A stretch of 64,000 nt of DNA from Reinekea blandensis MED297. GTDB taxonomy: Bacteria > Pseudomonadota > Gammaproteobacteria > Pseudomonadales > Natronospirillaceae. The position numbers and the translations under genes were made by a program. The stretch is from assembly GCF_000153185.1 (NCBI RefSeq), contig NZ_CH724149.1, positions 814,033 to 878,032 of the forward strand, in the 5' to 3' direction. Of this stretch, positions 8,027 through 16,989 are shown piece by piece (positions within the stretch are counted from its first letter, which is position 1; each line of letters starts with the position of its first letter). Under the pieces are notes generated by a model. The model did not search any database. It was given only the letters and a program-made list of their open reading frames with translations, and had not been told where the DNA came from.

Positions 8027-8234
8027 CGTTGGTTTCCCTTATATTTTTATAGATAAATTTAATTGATGGTTATTTTTATAAATATCTGGCTTTTTATATT
8101 GTTTTTTATGCTTATGCTGGGAGTTGTTGATTTTTTAAGTTATTTTGTCACATAATTAATTCGATACACAAATTAAATGGGTGCGACGTTGACGTCGAAG
8201 CCCAGTTGAATAACAACAAAAAGAGGTGATCAGC
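8027..8234. promoter_or_regulatory. AT-rich divergent control region tal / xylBA
   Basis: The region is much richer in A and T than the genes on either side and must hold both promoters. Visible elements are TTGTCA at 8145-8150 (-35-like for xylB), an inverted repeat TTAATT-9-AATTAA at 8156-8176 that could suit a ROK repressor, and a compact palindrome CGACGT-TG-ACGTCG at 8184-8197. AGAGGTGAT before GTG 8235 is an almost full-length Shine-Dalgarno. The -10 boxes could not be fixed. Confidence 0.45.
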
Positions 8235-9725
8235 GTGTATTTAGGACTCGATCTGGGAACGTCCGGCGTGAAAGCGGTTGTCATCGATGAGATGGGGGCG
8301 CTGGTCGCCACGCATTCCGCGCCATTAGACGTATCTAACCCTCAACCACTGTGGTCAGAGCAAAACCCCGAAGACTGGTGGTCCGCAACCATCGCGGCCG
8401 TATCCGGCCTGAAGAGCCAGCTCGGTGATCGCTTGTCTCAGCTGAAAGCGCTGGGCTTGGCCGGTCAGATGCACGGCGCTACGTTTCTGGATGAAGAAGG
8501 CCAGGTTTTGCGCCCCTGCATTTTATGGAATGACGGCCGTTCGGCGGAACAGTGTGTTGAGTTGGAAAGCCGCCTCAGCGATTTCCGGGAGCGATCAGGA
8601 AACCTGGCAATGCCCGGTTTTACCGCCCCGAAAGCGTTGTGGGTGGCGCAACATGAACCGCAAGTGTTTGCGCAGGTTGCGAAAATCCTGCTGCCAAAAG
8701 ACTACTTAGCCTATCGATTGACCGGCCAATACTGTTCGGACATGTCCGATGCAGCCGGAACCCTGTGGTTGAACCCCGAGACGCGGGATTGGGATGACGC
8801 CCTGCTGGCGGCAACCGGGCTCGACCGCCGCCATATGCCGACGCTACTTGAAGGCACGCAGGTGGCGGGTCAACTCAGCGACGCAGCGGCTTCGGCATTG
8901 GGAATACCTCCGGTCCCGGTCGTGATCGGTGGTGGTGACAATGCCTGTGGCGCTGTGGGCGTGGGTGTGACTGAGCCGGGACAGGCGTTTATTTCGCTGG
9001 GGACGTCCGGTGTGCTGTTTGTGGTCAGTAACGGGCATTGTGCCAGCCCGGAAAACACCGTTCACGCGTTCTGCCACTGCTTGCCCAAGCGCTGGCATCA
9101 GATGAGCGTCAGTTTGTCGGCCGCTAACTGCTTATCCTGGTTTGCCGAGATTGTCGGGGCTGAGGTTCCGCAACTGTTGGCCGAACTGGACGAGCAGGGC
9201 ATTGAAGAAACGCCTGTACTGTTTTTACCGTATCTGTCCGGTGAGCGAACGCCCCATAACGACCCGGCCGCCTCGGGTGTGTTTTTCGGTTTGAAAAACA
9301 GTACTTCACGAGCCGAGATGACCTTGGCCATTCTTGAGGCCGTGGCGTTCAGTTTCGCCGACGGCTATGACGCCTTAAGAGCCGCGGACTCTCCGATTGA
9401 TGACATTACGCTCATCGGTGGTGGCGCGCGCTCGGCCCGTTGGCGGCAGATTCACAGCGATGTGCTGCAACAGCCTCTGTCATTCCGCGATGGCGGTGAA
9501 GTCGGACCGGGACTCGGGGCCGCTCGCCTGGCGCGACTGTCGGAGTCGGCAACCCTATCTGACGCGGCGTTCAACCAGGCCGTGTCCAGTGTGTGCCCGC
9601 CACCGCCGTTGGTGGAAGTGCACCAACCCAACCCAGAAAAGAAACCTTATTATCAACCCAAACTCGAACGCTACCGTGCGCTGTATCAGCAAACACGTTC
9701 ACTTAACCTTGGAGCCTTATCATGA
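8235..9725 (+). CDS. xylB: xylulokinase
   Basis: A 496-residue FGGY-family kinase that phosphorylates D-xylulose to xylulose 5-phosphate. The N-terminal phosphate motif [15 protein letters not shown], the conserved GQMHGA, LWNDGR and the C-terminal GGGARS signature are present. Another in-frame GTG lies at 8226, but the Shine-Dalgarno AGAGGTGAT covers it. GTG 8235 gives the family's usual start (M)[10 protein letters not shown]. The stop overlaps the xylA start as ATGA, so the two are one operon, here in the order B-A. Confidence 0.96.
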   Translation: MYLGLDLGTSGVKAVVIDEMGALVATHSAPLDVSNPQPLWSEQNPEDWWSATIAAVSGLKSQLGDRLSQLKALGLAGQMHGATFLDEEGQVLRPCILWNDGRSAEQCVELESRLSDFRERSGNLAMPGFTAPKALWVAQHEPQVFAQVAKILLPKDYLAYRLTGQYCSDMSDAAGTLWLNPETRDWDDALLAATGLDRRHMPTLLEGTQVAGQLSDAAASALGIPPVPVVIGGGDNACGAVGVGVTEPGQAFISLGTSGVLFVVSNGHCASPENTVHAFCHCLPKRWHQMSVSLSAANCLSWFAEIVGAEVPQLLAELDEQGIEETPVLFLPYLSGERTPHNDPAASGVFFGLKNSTSRAEMTLAILEAVAFSFADGYDALRAADSPIDDITLIGGGARSARWRQIHSDVLQQPLSFRDGGEVGPGLGAARLARLSESATLSDAAFNQAVSSVCPPPPLVEVHQPNPEKKPYYQPKLERYRALYQQTRSLNLGALS

Positions 9726-11053
9726 GTGCTGACTACTTTAAAGATTTTGATGCAATCCCCTATGAAGGTCCGGAATCAACCAATCCATTGGCATTCCGTC
9801 ACTACAACAAAGACAAGGTTGTGATGGGCAAGCGACTGGAAGATCACTTGCGGTTTGCCGTCTGCCATTGGCACAACTTCTGTTGGGACGGTAAAGATAT
9901 TTTCGGTCTTGGTATCGGCACCTTTGACCGTCCATGGCAACGTGCTGGCGAAGACGGTCTGGTCCTGGCCCGGGAAAAAATGGACGCGGCCTTTGCGTTC
10001 ATGGAGAAGCTGGGTGTGCCGTTCTGGTGCTGGCACGATTACGACATCGCACCGGAAGGCGCGACGATTAAAGAATCCCGTGAAAACTTTGCCGCGATGC
10101 TCGATTACGCCGAAGAGAAAATGGCGGCCACCGGTATCCGACTGTTGTGGGGTACGGCAAACGCGTTCTCTAACCCTCGATACATGTGTGGTGCGTCAAC
10201 GAACCCGAACCCGGAAGTGTTTGCTTATGCGGCGTCGCAGGTTCAGAACGCGATGGATGCGACCAAACGACTGGGCGGTTCTAATTACGTGTTGTGGGGT
10301 GGCCGCGAAGGTTATCAGAACCTGCTCAATACCGACCTGAAGCGTGAAAGCGAACAGATGGGTCGTTTCCTGCAAATGGTGGTTGAGCACAAACATAAGA
10401 TTGGTTTCGAAGGCTCCATCCTGATCGAACCGAAACCACAAGAACCGACCAAGCACCAGTACGATTATGACACCGCGACCGTTTACGGATTCCTGCAGCG
10501 TTTCGGGCTGGAAAAAGAAATCAAAGTGAACATCGAAGTGAACCACGCGACCCTGGCTGGACACAGCTTTGAACATGAGGTGGCGACGGCGGCATCGTTG
10601 GGCATTCTGGGCTCCGTCGATGCTAACCGCGGTGACCATCAGAACGGTTGGGATACTGACCAGTTCCCGAACAACGTGCCGGATCTGGTACCTGCGGTTT
10701 ATGAAATTATCCGTGCGGGTGGTTTCACAACAGGTGGTTTTAACTTCGACACCAAACTGCGCCGTGAATCGGTAGACGCGGTTGATCTGTTCCACGGTCA
10801 CATCGGTGGCATGGATACCATTGCGCTGGCGTTCATGAAAGCGGCAGACTTGTACGAGTCTGGTGAGCTGCAGTCGTTTGTTGATAACCGTTACGCCGGT
10901 TGGAACGGTGAGCTGGGTGAGAAGATTAAATCCGGACAGTTGTCTCTGGCGGAACTGAGTCAGTGGGCGGTTGATCAGAATATCGATCCGAAGCCAATCT
11001 CCGGGCGTCAGGAGTACCTGGAAAACCTGGTGAATCGCTACGTACATCGGTAA
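9722..11053 (+). CDS. xylA: xylose isomerase
   Basis: A 443-residue TIM-barrel enzyme of the longer class II type that interconverts D-xylose and D-xylulose using two divalent metals. H105 and D108 in FWCWHDYD form the catalytic pair (H101/D104 in E. coli). Metal ligands lie in the segments [17 protein letters not shown] and the [14 protein letters not shown] region. ATG 9722 overlaps the xylB stop by four bases and is presumably coupled. It is followed by a long hairpin rather than another enzyme gene. Confidence 0.97.
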   Translation: MSADYFKDFDAIPYEGPESTNPLAFRHYNKDKVVMGKRLEDHLRFAVCHWHNFCWDGKDIFGLGIGTFDRPWQRAGEDGLVLAREKMDAAFAFMEKLGVPFWCWHDYDIAPEGATIKESRENFAAMLDYAEEKMAATGIRLLWGTANAFSNPRYMCGASTNPNPEVFAYAASQVQNAMDATKRLGGSNYVLWGGREGYQNLLNTDLKRESEQMGRFLQMVVEHKHKIGFEGSILIEPKPQEPTKHQYDYDTATVYGFLQRFGLEKEIKVNIEVNHATLAGHSFEHEVATAASLGILGSVDANRGDHQNGWDTDQFPNNVPDLVPAVYEIIRAGGFTTGGFNFDTKLRRESVDAVDLFHGHIGGMDTIALAFMKAADLYESGELQSFVDNRYAGWNGELGEKIKSGQLSLAELSQWAVDQNIDPKPISGRQEYLENLVNRYVHR

Positions 11054-11119
11054 AACCGAAACCATGGCGAACCGGTTGGTTAAGTGGCCGGTTTGCAAAT
11101 GCCTTTTCGGTACTCATGT

Positions 11120-11150
11120 CCATCGATTGAACGAAGCGTTCAGTCGATGG
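11120..11150. terminator. long hairpin between xylA and the ROK gene
   Basis: CCATCGATTGAACG pairs with CGTTCAGTCGATGG (14 bp, one G-T wobble) around loop AAG. It includes the stop of the convergent ROK gene. No T-run follows on either strand, so it is probably a two-way mRNA end or stabilising structure rather than a classical terminator. Confidence 0.45.
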
Positions 11151-12324
11151 CTTCCAAGGCAAGAACAACGATCCCCTTGATGGTCATGTCTTCATCCCAA
11201 GCCGCGTGTTCGATGGTGGTTTCCGCGATCAGGTCGCTGACCAACGAATCTTCCAGATTAGTCATTAAACCAGCTTCCATCAGATGATAAGCCCGACTCC
11301 CTGGGCCGCTGATGATTATTTTTTCGAGACTGAGCAACGCAATCAGATTACTGATGCCATGGCCGAGCACCCGACCGGCTCGTTGAAACAAATCGCGCAA
11401 CTCTTTTGAATCGGATTCTGCTTTATTGACCAATACCTGCATGCTGTCTTCGGTCGGGTGCAAGCTGTTGTCCCAGCTCAGAGGGAACAAAGCACTGGCA
11501 TCGCGATAGAGTGCGTAGTCGCCGACATAGGCTTCAATGCAACCGCGCTTACCACACAGACACTGCGCACCTTCCGGATAGTACTTGCTGTGTCCGAACT
11601 CTGCGGCCGCACCGTGGTGACCCAGGTAAAGCTCACCGTTAATGACCATGCCCATACCGATGCCATAGCCGAGCATGATGACGGCGAAATCCGTCAGCGA
11701 TTGGTAGCGACGCTGATGTCGAATCGCCATGGTCAGGCAGTTGGCATCGTTGGCGATGGTGACCGGCAACTGGATGCGTTGTTCGAGTTCGTGCTTTAAC
11801 GGAACCTTCCGCACCGCAAGTGCCGGGCTCCAGATGATCTCGCCATTCAAGCCGTTCACCACGCCCTGTACAGCAATGCCTAAGGCTTTGGGGCGTTTGT
11901 GGGCGGGCACGGAGGCGTTGAATCGGCGAACCGCACTGGCGATCGCGTCAAAGAGGCCTTCTTCACTGAGCGCGCGCGTGTCGAGGTCGATCACCATCTC
12001 GTCACTGACCTGACCTTTGTGGTTGCCCAGGTGCATCTTCAGTTCATTAATGGACAGCTTTAACCCCAGCACATGAAAGGCATCCGGTGCCAGGTCGATC
12101 AGTACGCGGGGGCGGCCACGGGTGTTGGTTTTTTCAGTTGTGGCGGGGTGTTCTATTAAGCGCGCTTCCTGCTGCAACTCGCTGGTGATGGCCGTGACGG
12201 TGGCCGGACTGAGTTTCAGTGCCTGACCCAAATCGACACGGGCAATGGGGCCATGAACCCGCAGGTAATGAATGATCTGCTTTTTGTTGGCAAGTCGGAT
12301 CTGTTCGGTGTCGGTTTTTTTCAT
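11140..12324 (-). CDS. ROK-family transcriptional regulator
   Basis: A 394-residue protein with an N-terminal winged helix (about residues 8-70, GPIARVDLGQALKLSPATV) and a C-terminal ROK sugar-kinase-like domain. It carries the zinc motif CLCGKRGCIEAY typical of NagC/Mlc/XylR-type repressors. Firmicute XylR proteins belong to this family, so a xylose-responsive repressor of xylBA and/or tal is a fair guess. I chose ATG 12324 with AGGACC upstream instead of a TTG nine codons earlier. It lies downstream of xylR on the same strand but has its own promoter-like sequence. A second, unrelated regulator beside xylR is noteworthy. Confidence 0.85.
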   Translation of the reverse strand: MKKTDTEQIRLANKKQIIHYLRVHGPIARVDLGQALKLSPATVTAITSELQQEARLIEHPATTEKTNTRGRPRVLIDLAPDAFHVLGLKLSINELKMHLGNHKGQVSDEMVIDLDTRALSEEGLFDAIASAVRRFNASVPAHKRPKALGIAVQGVVNGLNGEIIWSPALAVRKVPLKHELEQRIQLPVTIANDANCLTMAIRHQRRYQSLTDFAVIMLGYGIGMGMVINGELYLGHHGAAAEFGHSKYYPEGAQCLCGKRGCIEAYVGDYALYRDASALFPLSWDNSLHPTEDSMQVLVNKAESDSKELRDLFQRAGRVLGHGISNLIALLSLEKIIISGPGSRAYHLMEAGLMTNLEDSLVSDLIAETTIEHAAWDEDMTIKGIVVLALEAID

Positions 12325-12371
12325 TAATGGTCCTGAGGGCAAGCAAAGCAACGGGTCGCAAGCGAACGCTC

Positions 12372-12400
12372 TTTATACCATACCATGGTGTGCAGCCTGA
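12372..12400 (-). promoter_or_regulatory. candidate promoter of the ROK gene
   Basis: On the minus strand TATAAA (12377-12372) is preceded by TGG and, 17 bases further up, by TTTCAG, a poor -35. The good extended -10 suggests that the ROK gene can be read separately from xylR. Confidence 0.4.
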
Positions 12401-12403
12401 AAC

Positions 12404-13546
12404 TCAGTGTTCTGGCGTGTTAAGTTCGCGGTACTTGGTGGGGGTCATGCCGAGCTCTTTGCGGAAGATGTAGTACAAATACTGCGGGCTTGAAAACCCG
12501 CATTGAATCGCGACTTCGTCGATGCCCTTTCGGGTGTTTTTCAGCATGTCTTTCGCGTTTTCCAGGCGGACATCATGCAGGACCTGGTGGATCGATTTCT
12601 CCAGAACGGTTTTGAACCGGCTCTCCAACGTGTTGCGGGAAGTTTTGCATTCTGCGATGACCTGCTCCGCTTTAATGGAGCGATGGTAATGCTTGTAGAT
12701 GAATTTAAGGGCGGTCGACAGCAGGGGATCGTCGTTGACCTCCAGAAACGCCGACAGACGATTCATGACTTCACCGGGCTGTATCAGTTTTGTGACGGGT
12801 TGATGTTGAGTCGACAACTCAAATAACGCTTCGAAAGCGGCTTTCCCCAAATCACTGGGGGCCAGAGTGACCGTGCTGATGGGGATGCGGGACAATTGAT
12901 TTTCCACCTCATCATTATCAATGCCGATAACACAGAGCTGACTGGGTATGCTGATATTCAGGTTTTGCGCGAGGGTAATCAACTGACGGGCTTGGGTGTC
13001 GCTGGCGCACAAAAAGCCAGTGCCGGGGGCTAAATCTGTCTGCAGAAAATGGCGAATCGATTGGGTGGTGTAGGCTCCGGCCCAGTTTAATCCTTCCTCG
13101 AGCACAGCTTGCTTGAAGCACAGTCTTCGTTCGCGTGCCCATAAACCGATGTCATCCGCCGTGCCCGCAAAATAAGCAAATTGTCGGCACCCGCATGCCA
13201 GCAGATGGTCACGTGCGAGCTGACAGATCTTTTCGCTGTCCGGGGCCAGAAAAATAACCGGAATATCGGTCAGCTCCGGCATTCGTTGCAGGTTGCTGAA
13301 CACCGCCACCGTGGGAGCTTTCAGTGAGGCGCACAAGTCAATATTCGGTAGCCGATCAAAGTCAGCGATGATGGCGTCCCAGTCCTGATCGTGAGCAACC
13401 AGCAACGCTTCGTCGTAAGTCATAAAGGTGATCTGCAGGTTGCGATTAGAGTTGTGCATGGCATCCAAAATGCCGTCTGTAATCTTCCGATCGTACGGTT
13501 GTTTGATATCAAACAGCACTAGAATTTCGTTTACGCTCGATGTCAT
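12404..13546 (-). CDS. xylR: xylose operon activator, AraC family with LacI-like sensor
   Basis: A 380-residue protein. Residues 8-260 form a periplasmic-binding-protein-like (LacI/GalR) sugar sensor, with the characteristic segment VIGIDNDEVE. Residues 275-376 are a double helix-turn-helix AraC DNA-binding domain ending in GFSSPQYLYYIFRKELG and TPTKYRE. This unusual domain pair and the length are those of E. coli XylR (392 residues), which activates xylose genes when xylose is bound. It is divergent from the ABC importer, and two TTTGYRATATTTCA boxes lie between them. Confidence 0.92.
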   Translation of the reverse strand: MTSSVNEILVLFDIKQPYDRKITDGILDAMHNSNRNLQITFMTYDEALLVAHDQDWDAIIADFDRLPNIDLCASLKAPTVAVFSNLQRMPELTDIPVIFLAPDSEKICQLARDHLLACGCRQFAYFAGTADDIGLWARERRLCFKQAVLEEGLNWAGAYTTQSIRHFLQTDLAPGTGFLCASDTQARQLITLAQNLNISIPSQLCVIGIDNDEVENQLSRIPISTVTLAPSDLGKAAFEALFELSTQHQPVTKLIQPGEVMNRLSAFLEVNDDPLLSTALKFIYKHYHRSIKAEQVIAECKTSRNTLESRFKTVLEKSIHQVLHDVRLENAKDMLKNTRKGIDEVAIQCGFSSPQYLYYIFRKELGMTPTKYRELNTPEH

Positions 13547-13689
13547 CCGAGTTGCTCTAAGTTGGAAGTTGTATCCAAAGGCCAGCTTATCACGAAAATT
13601 GACCGTTATTTTTCAAAAAAATGGCTACGTCAAGCCGGATTGACCGGCTCATCCGGCCCGAAAGCCAGTAATAACGGGCTCTTCAGTCA

Positions 13690-13703
13690 TTTGTGATATT
13701 TCA
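13690..13703. promoter_or_regulatory. candidate XylR half-site, copy 1
   Basis: TTTGTGATATTTCA. It matches the second copy at 12 of 14 bases and lies 31 bp upstream of it, about three helical turns, so both face the same side of the DNA. AraC-type proteins usually bind such direct repeats. Also contains TGTGA, a half CRP site. Confidence 0.6.
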
Positions 13704-13720
13704 TAATTGGAATGCTAATT

Positions 13721-13734
13721 TTTGCAATATTTCA
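13721..13734. promoter_or_regulatory. candidate XylR half-site, copy 2
   Basis: TTTGCAATATTTCA, the promoter-proximal copy of the direct repeat, about 100 bases before the binding-protein gene. Its position would suit an activator that touches RNA polymerase near the -35 region. The remainder of the 286-base gap holds no gene. Confidence 0.6.
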
Positions 13735-13832
13735 GAATCCGCATTCGCAGTACTCTGACTTCACATCTTCGAAAACGATTACCTGAACAGAGGTAACTTC
13801 GTCGATGACAACAAAAATAATAGGAGAACGGT

Positions 13833-15089
13833 ATGAAACTTATCAGAAAGGCGACGGGCCTGGCGCTTGCTGCTTCGGTGGTGTTATCCGGTTATGCAAT
13901 GGCCGAAACCGTCACGATGTTGCACGAAGAAAACAAGCCAGAACAACAGGCGCTGTGGGACACCTTTGCCGAAGAGTTCGAATCGATGAACCCGGGCATT
14001 ACGATCGAACAGCAGTACATGGAAAACGAACAGTTTAAAGCCAAGCTTCCAACCTTATTGCAATCCGACAGCCGTCCAAACATTTTCTACAGCTGGGGTG
14101 GCGGTAATTTTGCGGCTCGTGCAGAGAACGGCTTGCTCGATGACGTGACGGCCAAAAGTGCTGAACTAAAAGACATTCTCAGTGCCGGTGGTCTGTCAGC
14201 CTTCAGCCATGACGGAAAAATTTATGGTGTTCCCTACACGCTGGCGCAGGTTGGCTTTTGGTACAACAAGGCTTTGTTTGAGCAGGCTGGTGTGAGCGGA
14301 GATGACATCCAAACCTGGGATGATTTTCTGGTAGCCGTTAAGAAACTGAAAACTGCGGGCATTACACCGATCACGTTGGGTGCGGCCGACAAATGGCCAG
14401 TCCATTTCTACTGGACGTATCTGGCGATGCGCACCGGTGGTATGGAAACCTTTAACGCTGCCCGTGCTGGTGATGTCAGTTGGGACAATCCGGACTATGT
14501 CCGTGCCGGTGAACTGTTCGCAGAACTGGTTGAGCTTGATCCATTCCAGCCAGGCTACGCTGCGGCAACATACGGCGATGCTTCCGGACGTTTTGGTGAT
14601 CAGGTTGCGGCCATGCACCTGATGGGCGACTGGGAAATGACGGTTCAGAAAGACAATGCCGCTGATAAAGTGGGTGTGCCATTGGATCAGTTGGGCTTTT
14701 TCAGCTTCCCTAGTGTTGAAGGCGGAAAGGGTAAAGGCTCCGATACGCTCGGAGGCGTGAATGGCTTTGCCTTTGCGAAAGACGGCGGCACCGACGCGGC
14801 CGTGAAGTGGATGACCTACTTCCTAGATGCCCCACAACAAGAACGACTGGCCGAAGCCGGTGTGATTATACCCGTTGCCAAAGGCGCCGAGTCGGCCGTG
14901 AAAGACTCTTTCCGCAAAGCCATTGCGGCCAACATTGCCGCGGCAGAGTGGCACCAGGTGTTCTGGGATCAGGCTCTGGGTAGCGATGTCGGCGGCACCA
15001 TCAATGACTTCTCTGCGTTATTAGCGACCGGCGATGCGACGCCCAAAGAAGCCGTTGAAATGCTTCAGGAAGCTTGGGACTTCCGTTAA
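13833..15089 (+). CDS. ABC sugar-binding protein (family 1, CUT1)
   Basis: A 418-residue periplasmic solute-binding precursor. Residues 1-24 form the signal peptide (cut at AMA-ET). The mature part, with PGITIEQQYMENEQFKAKLP then PNIFYSWGGGNFAARA and GVPYTLAQVGFWYNKALF, follows the maltose/oligosaccharide-binding family 1 pattern. Given the GH43 gene in the same operon, xylobiose or longer xylo-oligosaccharides are likelier ligands than plain xylose; this is inference from context. TAGGAGAACGGT precedes ATG 13833. It is followed by a hairpin that would favour higher levels of this protein than of the permeases. Confidence 0.9.
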   Translation: MKLIRKATGLALAASVVLSGYAMAETVTMLHEENKPEQQALWDTFAEEFESMNPGITIEQQYMENEQFKAKLPTLLQSDSRPNIFYSWGGGNFAARAENGLLDDVTAKSAELKDILSAGGLSAFSHDGKIYGVPYTLAQVGFWYNKALFEQAGVSGDDIQTWDDFLVAVKKLKTAGITPITLGAADKWPVHFYWTYLAMRTGGMETFNAARAGDVSWDNPDYVRAGELFAELVELDPFQPGYAAATYGDASGRFGDQVAAMHLMGDWEMTVQKDNAADKVGVPLDQLGFFSFPSVEGGKGKGSDTLGGVNGFAFAKDGGTDAAVKWMTYFLDAPQQERLAEAGVIIPVAKGAESAVKDSFRKAIAANIAAAEWHQVFWDQALGSDVGGTINDFSALLATGDATPKEAVEMLQEAWDFR

Positions 15090-15103
15090 GGAACCAAGCC
15101 AAC

Positions 15104-15126
15104 AGAGAGGTGTTTAACACCTCTCT
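15104..15126 (+). promoter_or_regulatory. intercistronic hairpin after the binding-protein gene
   Basis: AGAGAGGTGT and ACACCTCTCT form a perfect 10-bp stem with loop TTA. No T-run follows. Hairpins at this position in sugar ABC operons, as after malE, protect the upstream message from 3' decay and limit read-through, giving excess binding protein. Confidence 0.65.
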
Positions 15127-15159
15127 CGTTCCCTCTGATTTAAAGAAAGAGCAAAGATT

Positions 15160-16089
15160 ATGACAGAGCAAACGGCTTCATTGTGGGCATCGTTTCAGCA
15201 CTGGCTGTATCGGAAAAACATGGGAGGGCGACTCACCACCCTGATGTTTTTCCTACCTCCGGCTTTGGTGTTGTTTACCTTGTTCGTATTTCTACCTGTT
15301 TCAGAAGCGTTCTATTACAGCTTCTTTAAATGGAAAGGACTTTCCGCCATTTCAGAATCAGGAACTTGGGTCGGGCTGAAAAACTATTCCCAGGTTTTGG
15401 GTCATTCGGTATTTCATACGGCTGTACTGAATACACTGAAGTTAATTTTAATTTCATTGTTGATACAGCTACCGATTGCGATGGCCATCGCCCTGATGGT
15501 GGCAGAGCAAAGTCGGCTGAATGCTCTGTTTCGACTGGTTTACTTTTTGCCCTTCATCCTGGCTGACGTAGTCGCGGGTTTGATCTGGCGTTATGTCTAT
15601 GACGGTGACTATGGCCTCGTAGGGCAAATATCCCGAATGCTTGGCAGTGAAGGGTTTTACCCGCTGGCTGATCGTGATACCGCTTTTTACGCCATCATGG
15701 TCGTGGTGATCTGGAAGTACACCGGTTATCACATGATGATTTATATTGCCGGGTTGCAGGGTATTCCCAAAGACATGCTAGAAGCGGCCAAACTGGACGG
15801 CGCAAACTGGTGGCAAACGATCGTCAAAATTAAATTGCCGTTGATCAAGCATGCTATTCAACTATCGGTATTTTTTTCCATCATTGGCGCGTTGCAGTTC
15901 TTTGAAATGATCATTCCGTTAACCAACGGTGGTCCTTCGAACTCAAGCCATACCATTGTGACCTATCTGTACCAATACGGCATTGTCAGAATGAAAGTCG
16001 GTTTTGGCAGTAGCGTGGGCGTGATGCTGTTTGTCACCTGCGTTCTGTTCGCCTTTATGTATCAGAAATTTGTTATGACTCGGGACTGA
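15160..16089 (+). CDS. ABC sugar permease, MalF/UgpA type
   Basis: A 309-residue inner-membrane protein with six predicted membrane spans. The cytoplasmic EAA loop starts at residue 208 (EAAKLDGANWWQTIVKI), the site that docks on the ATPase. This is the first permease of a CUT1 importer and forms the channel with the next gene. It lies 70 bases after the binding protein. No ATPase gene follows, so a shared MsmK/MalK-type ATPase encoded elsewhere must power it. Confidence 0.9.
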   Translation: MTEQTASLWASFQHWLYRKNMGGRLTTLMFFLPPALVLFTLFVFLPVSEAFYYSFFKWKGLSAISESGTWVGLKNYSQVLGHSVFHTAVLNTLKLILISLLIQLPIAMAIALMVAEQSRLNALFRLVYFLPFILADVVAGLIWRYVYDGDYGLVGQISRMLGSEGFYPLADRDTAFYAIMVVVIWKYTGYHMMIYIAGLQGIPKDMLEAAKLDGANWWQTIVKIKLPLIKHAIQLSVFFSIIGALQFFEMIIPLTNGGPSNSSHTIVTYLYQYGIVRMKVGFGSSVGVMLFVTCVLFAFMYQKFVMTRD

Positions 16090-16093
16090 TATC

Positions 16094-16984
16094 ATGACTG
16101 AACTTACTTCACATCGAACCGCTTCCGAACTGGCTGACCAGTCCTTGATTCGTCCAAGAAAGGTCATGAGCTTGCCTCGGGTGTTGCGGTTAGCCTTCTT
16201 ATTTGCGTCGTCAGCGTTCGTGTTGATTCCCTTTTATGCCACGGTGTTAGGTGGTTTTAAAACCACGGGTGAGTTGCGTACGCAACCGTTTGCGTTGCCG
16301 CAAACCTGGGATTTGACTTACTACAAACAGATTCTGTCCGATCCGGCTTTGTGGAATATGATGTGGAACTCACTTTTATATTCTGGATTGACGATCTTTT
16401 TCACCATGCTCATCGCAAGTATGGTGGCGTTTACTTTTTCTCATATTCATTTCTTCGGTAAGAAATACGCCTACAGCTATTTGATTACCGGCATGATGTT
16501 TCCGGCCGCTGTCGCCATCCTGTCGTTGTTCATCAAGATTCGGGATTTCGGATTGTTGGATACCACCGCAGGTGTCGTTTTACCGCAGATTGCGTTTGGT
16601 TTGGCGATGTCGGTGTTGTTTTTTAAGTCGTTCTTTGAACAACTGCCGAAAGAAATTTTCGAAGCCGCGATGGTCGATGGTTGCGGCTATACGCGGTTCT
16701 TCTTCAAAGTGGTGATTCCGCTGTCGACGCCCATTCTGGCAACCGTGGGTGTGTTCCTGCTGGTGGGCAGTTGGAACAGCTACATCATGCCACTGATCTT
16801 ACTGAACTCTCCGGAAAAATACCCGTGGACACTCGGACTCATGCAGTTCCGAGGACAATACAACGTGGAGTGGAATCTGGTTCTGGGCTATATCACCGTC
16901 ACCATTATTCCGGCCATTGTCTTTTTTCTGCTCGCGCAACGCTACATTGTGGCTGGGTTGGGGCAGGGTGCTGTTAAGGGATAA
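16094..16984 (+). CDS. ABC sugar permease, MalG/UgpE type
   Basis: A 296-residue inner-membrane protein with six predicted spans. Its EAA loop starts at residue 190 (EAAMVDGCGYTRFFFKV). It is the second permease subunit of the importer and begins four bases after the first. The C-terminal RYIVAGLGQGAVKG is the usual end of this family. Together with the binding protein it forms a three-gene CUT1 system lacking its own ATPase. Confidence 0.92.
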   Translation: MTELTSHRTASELADQSLIRPRKVMSLPRVLRLAFLFASSAFVLIPFYATVLGGFKTTGELRTQPFALPQTWDLTYYKQILSDPALWNMMWNSLLYSGLTIFFTMLIASMVAFTFSHIHFFGKKYAYSYLITGMMFPAAVAILSLFIKIRDFGLLDTTAGVVLPQIAFGLAMSVLFFKSFFEQLPKEIFEAAMVDGCGYTRFFFKVVIPLSTPILATVGVFLLVGSWNSYIMPLILLNSPEKYPWTLGLMQFRGQYNVEWNLVLGYITVTIIPAIVFFLLAQRYIVAGLGQGAVKG

Positions 16985-16989
16985 ATCAA

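Noticed and set aside
10196-11098. 300-residue open frame antisense to xylA
   Set aside because: Complementary shadow of a conserved xylose isomerase; no Shine-Dalgarno and no recognisable domain.
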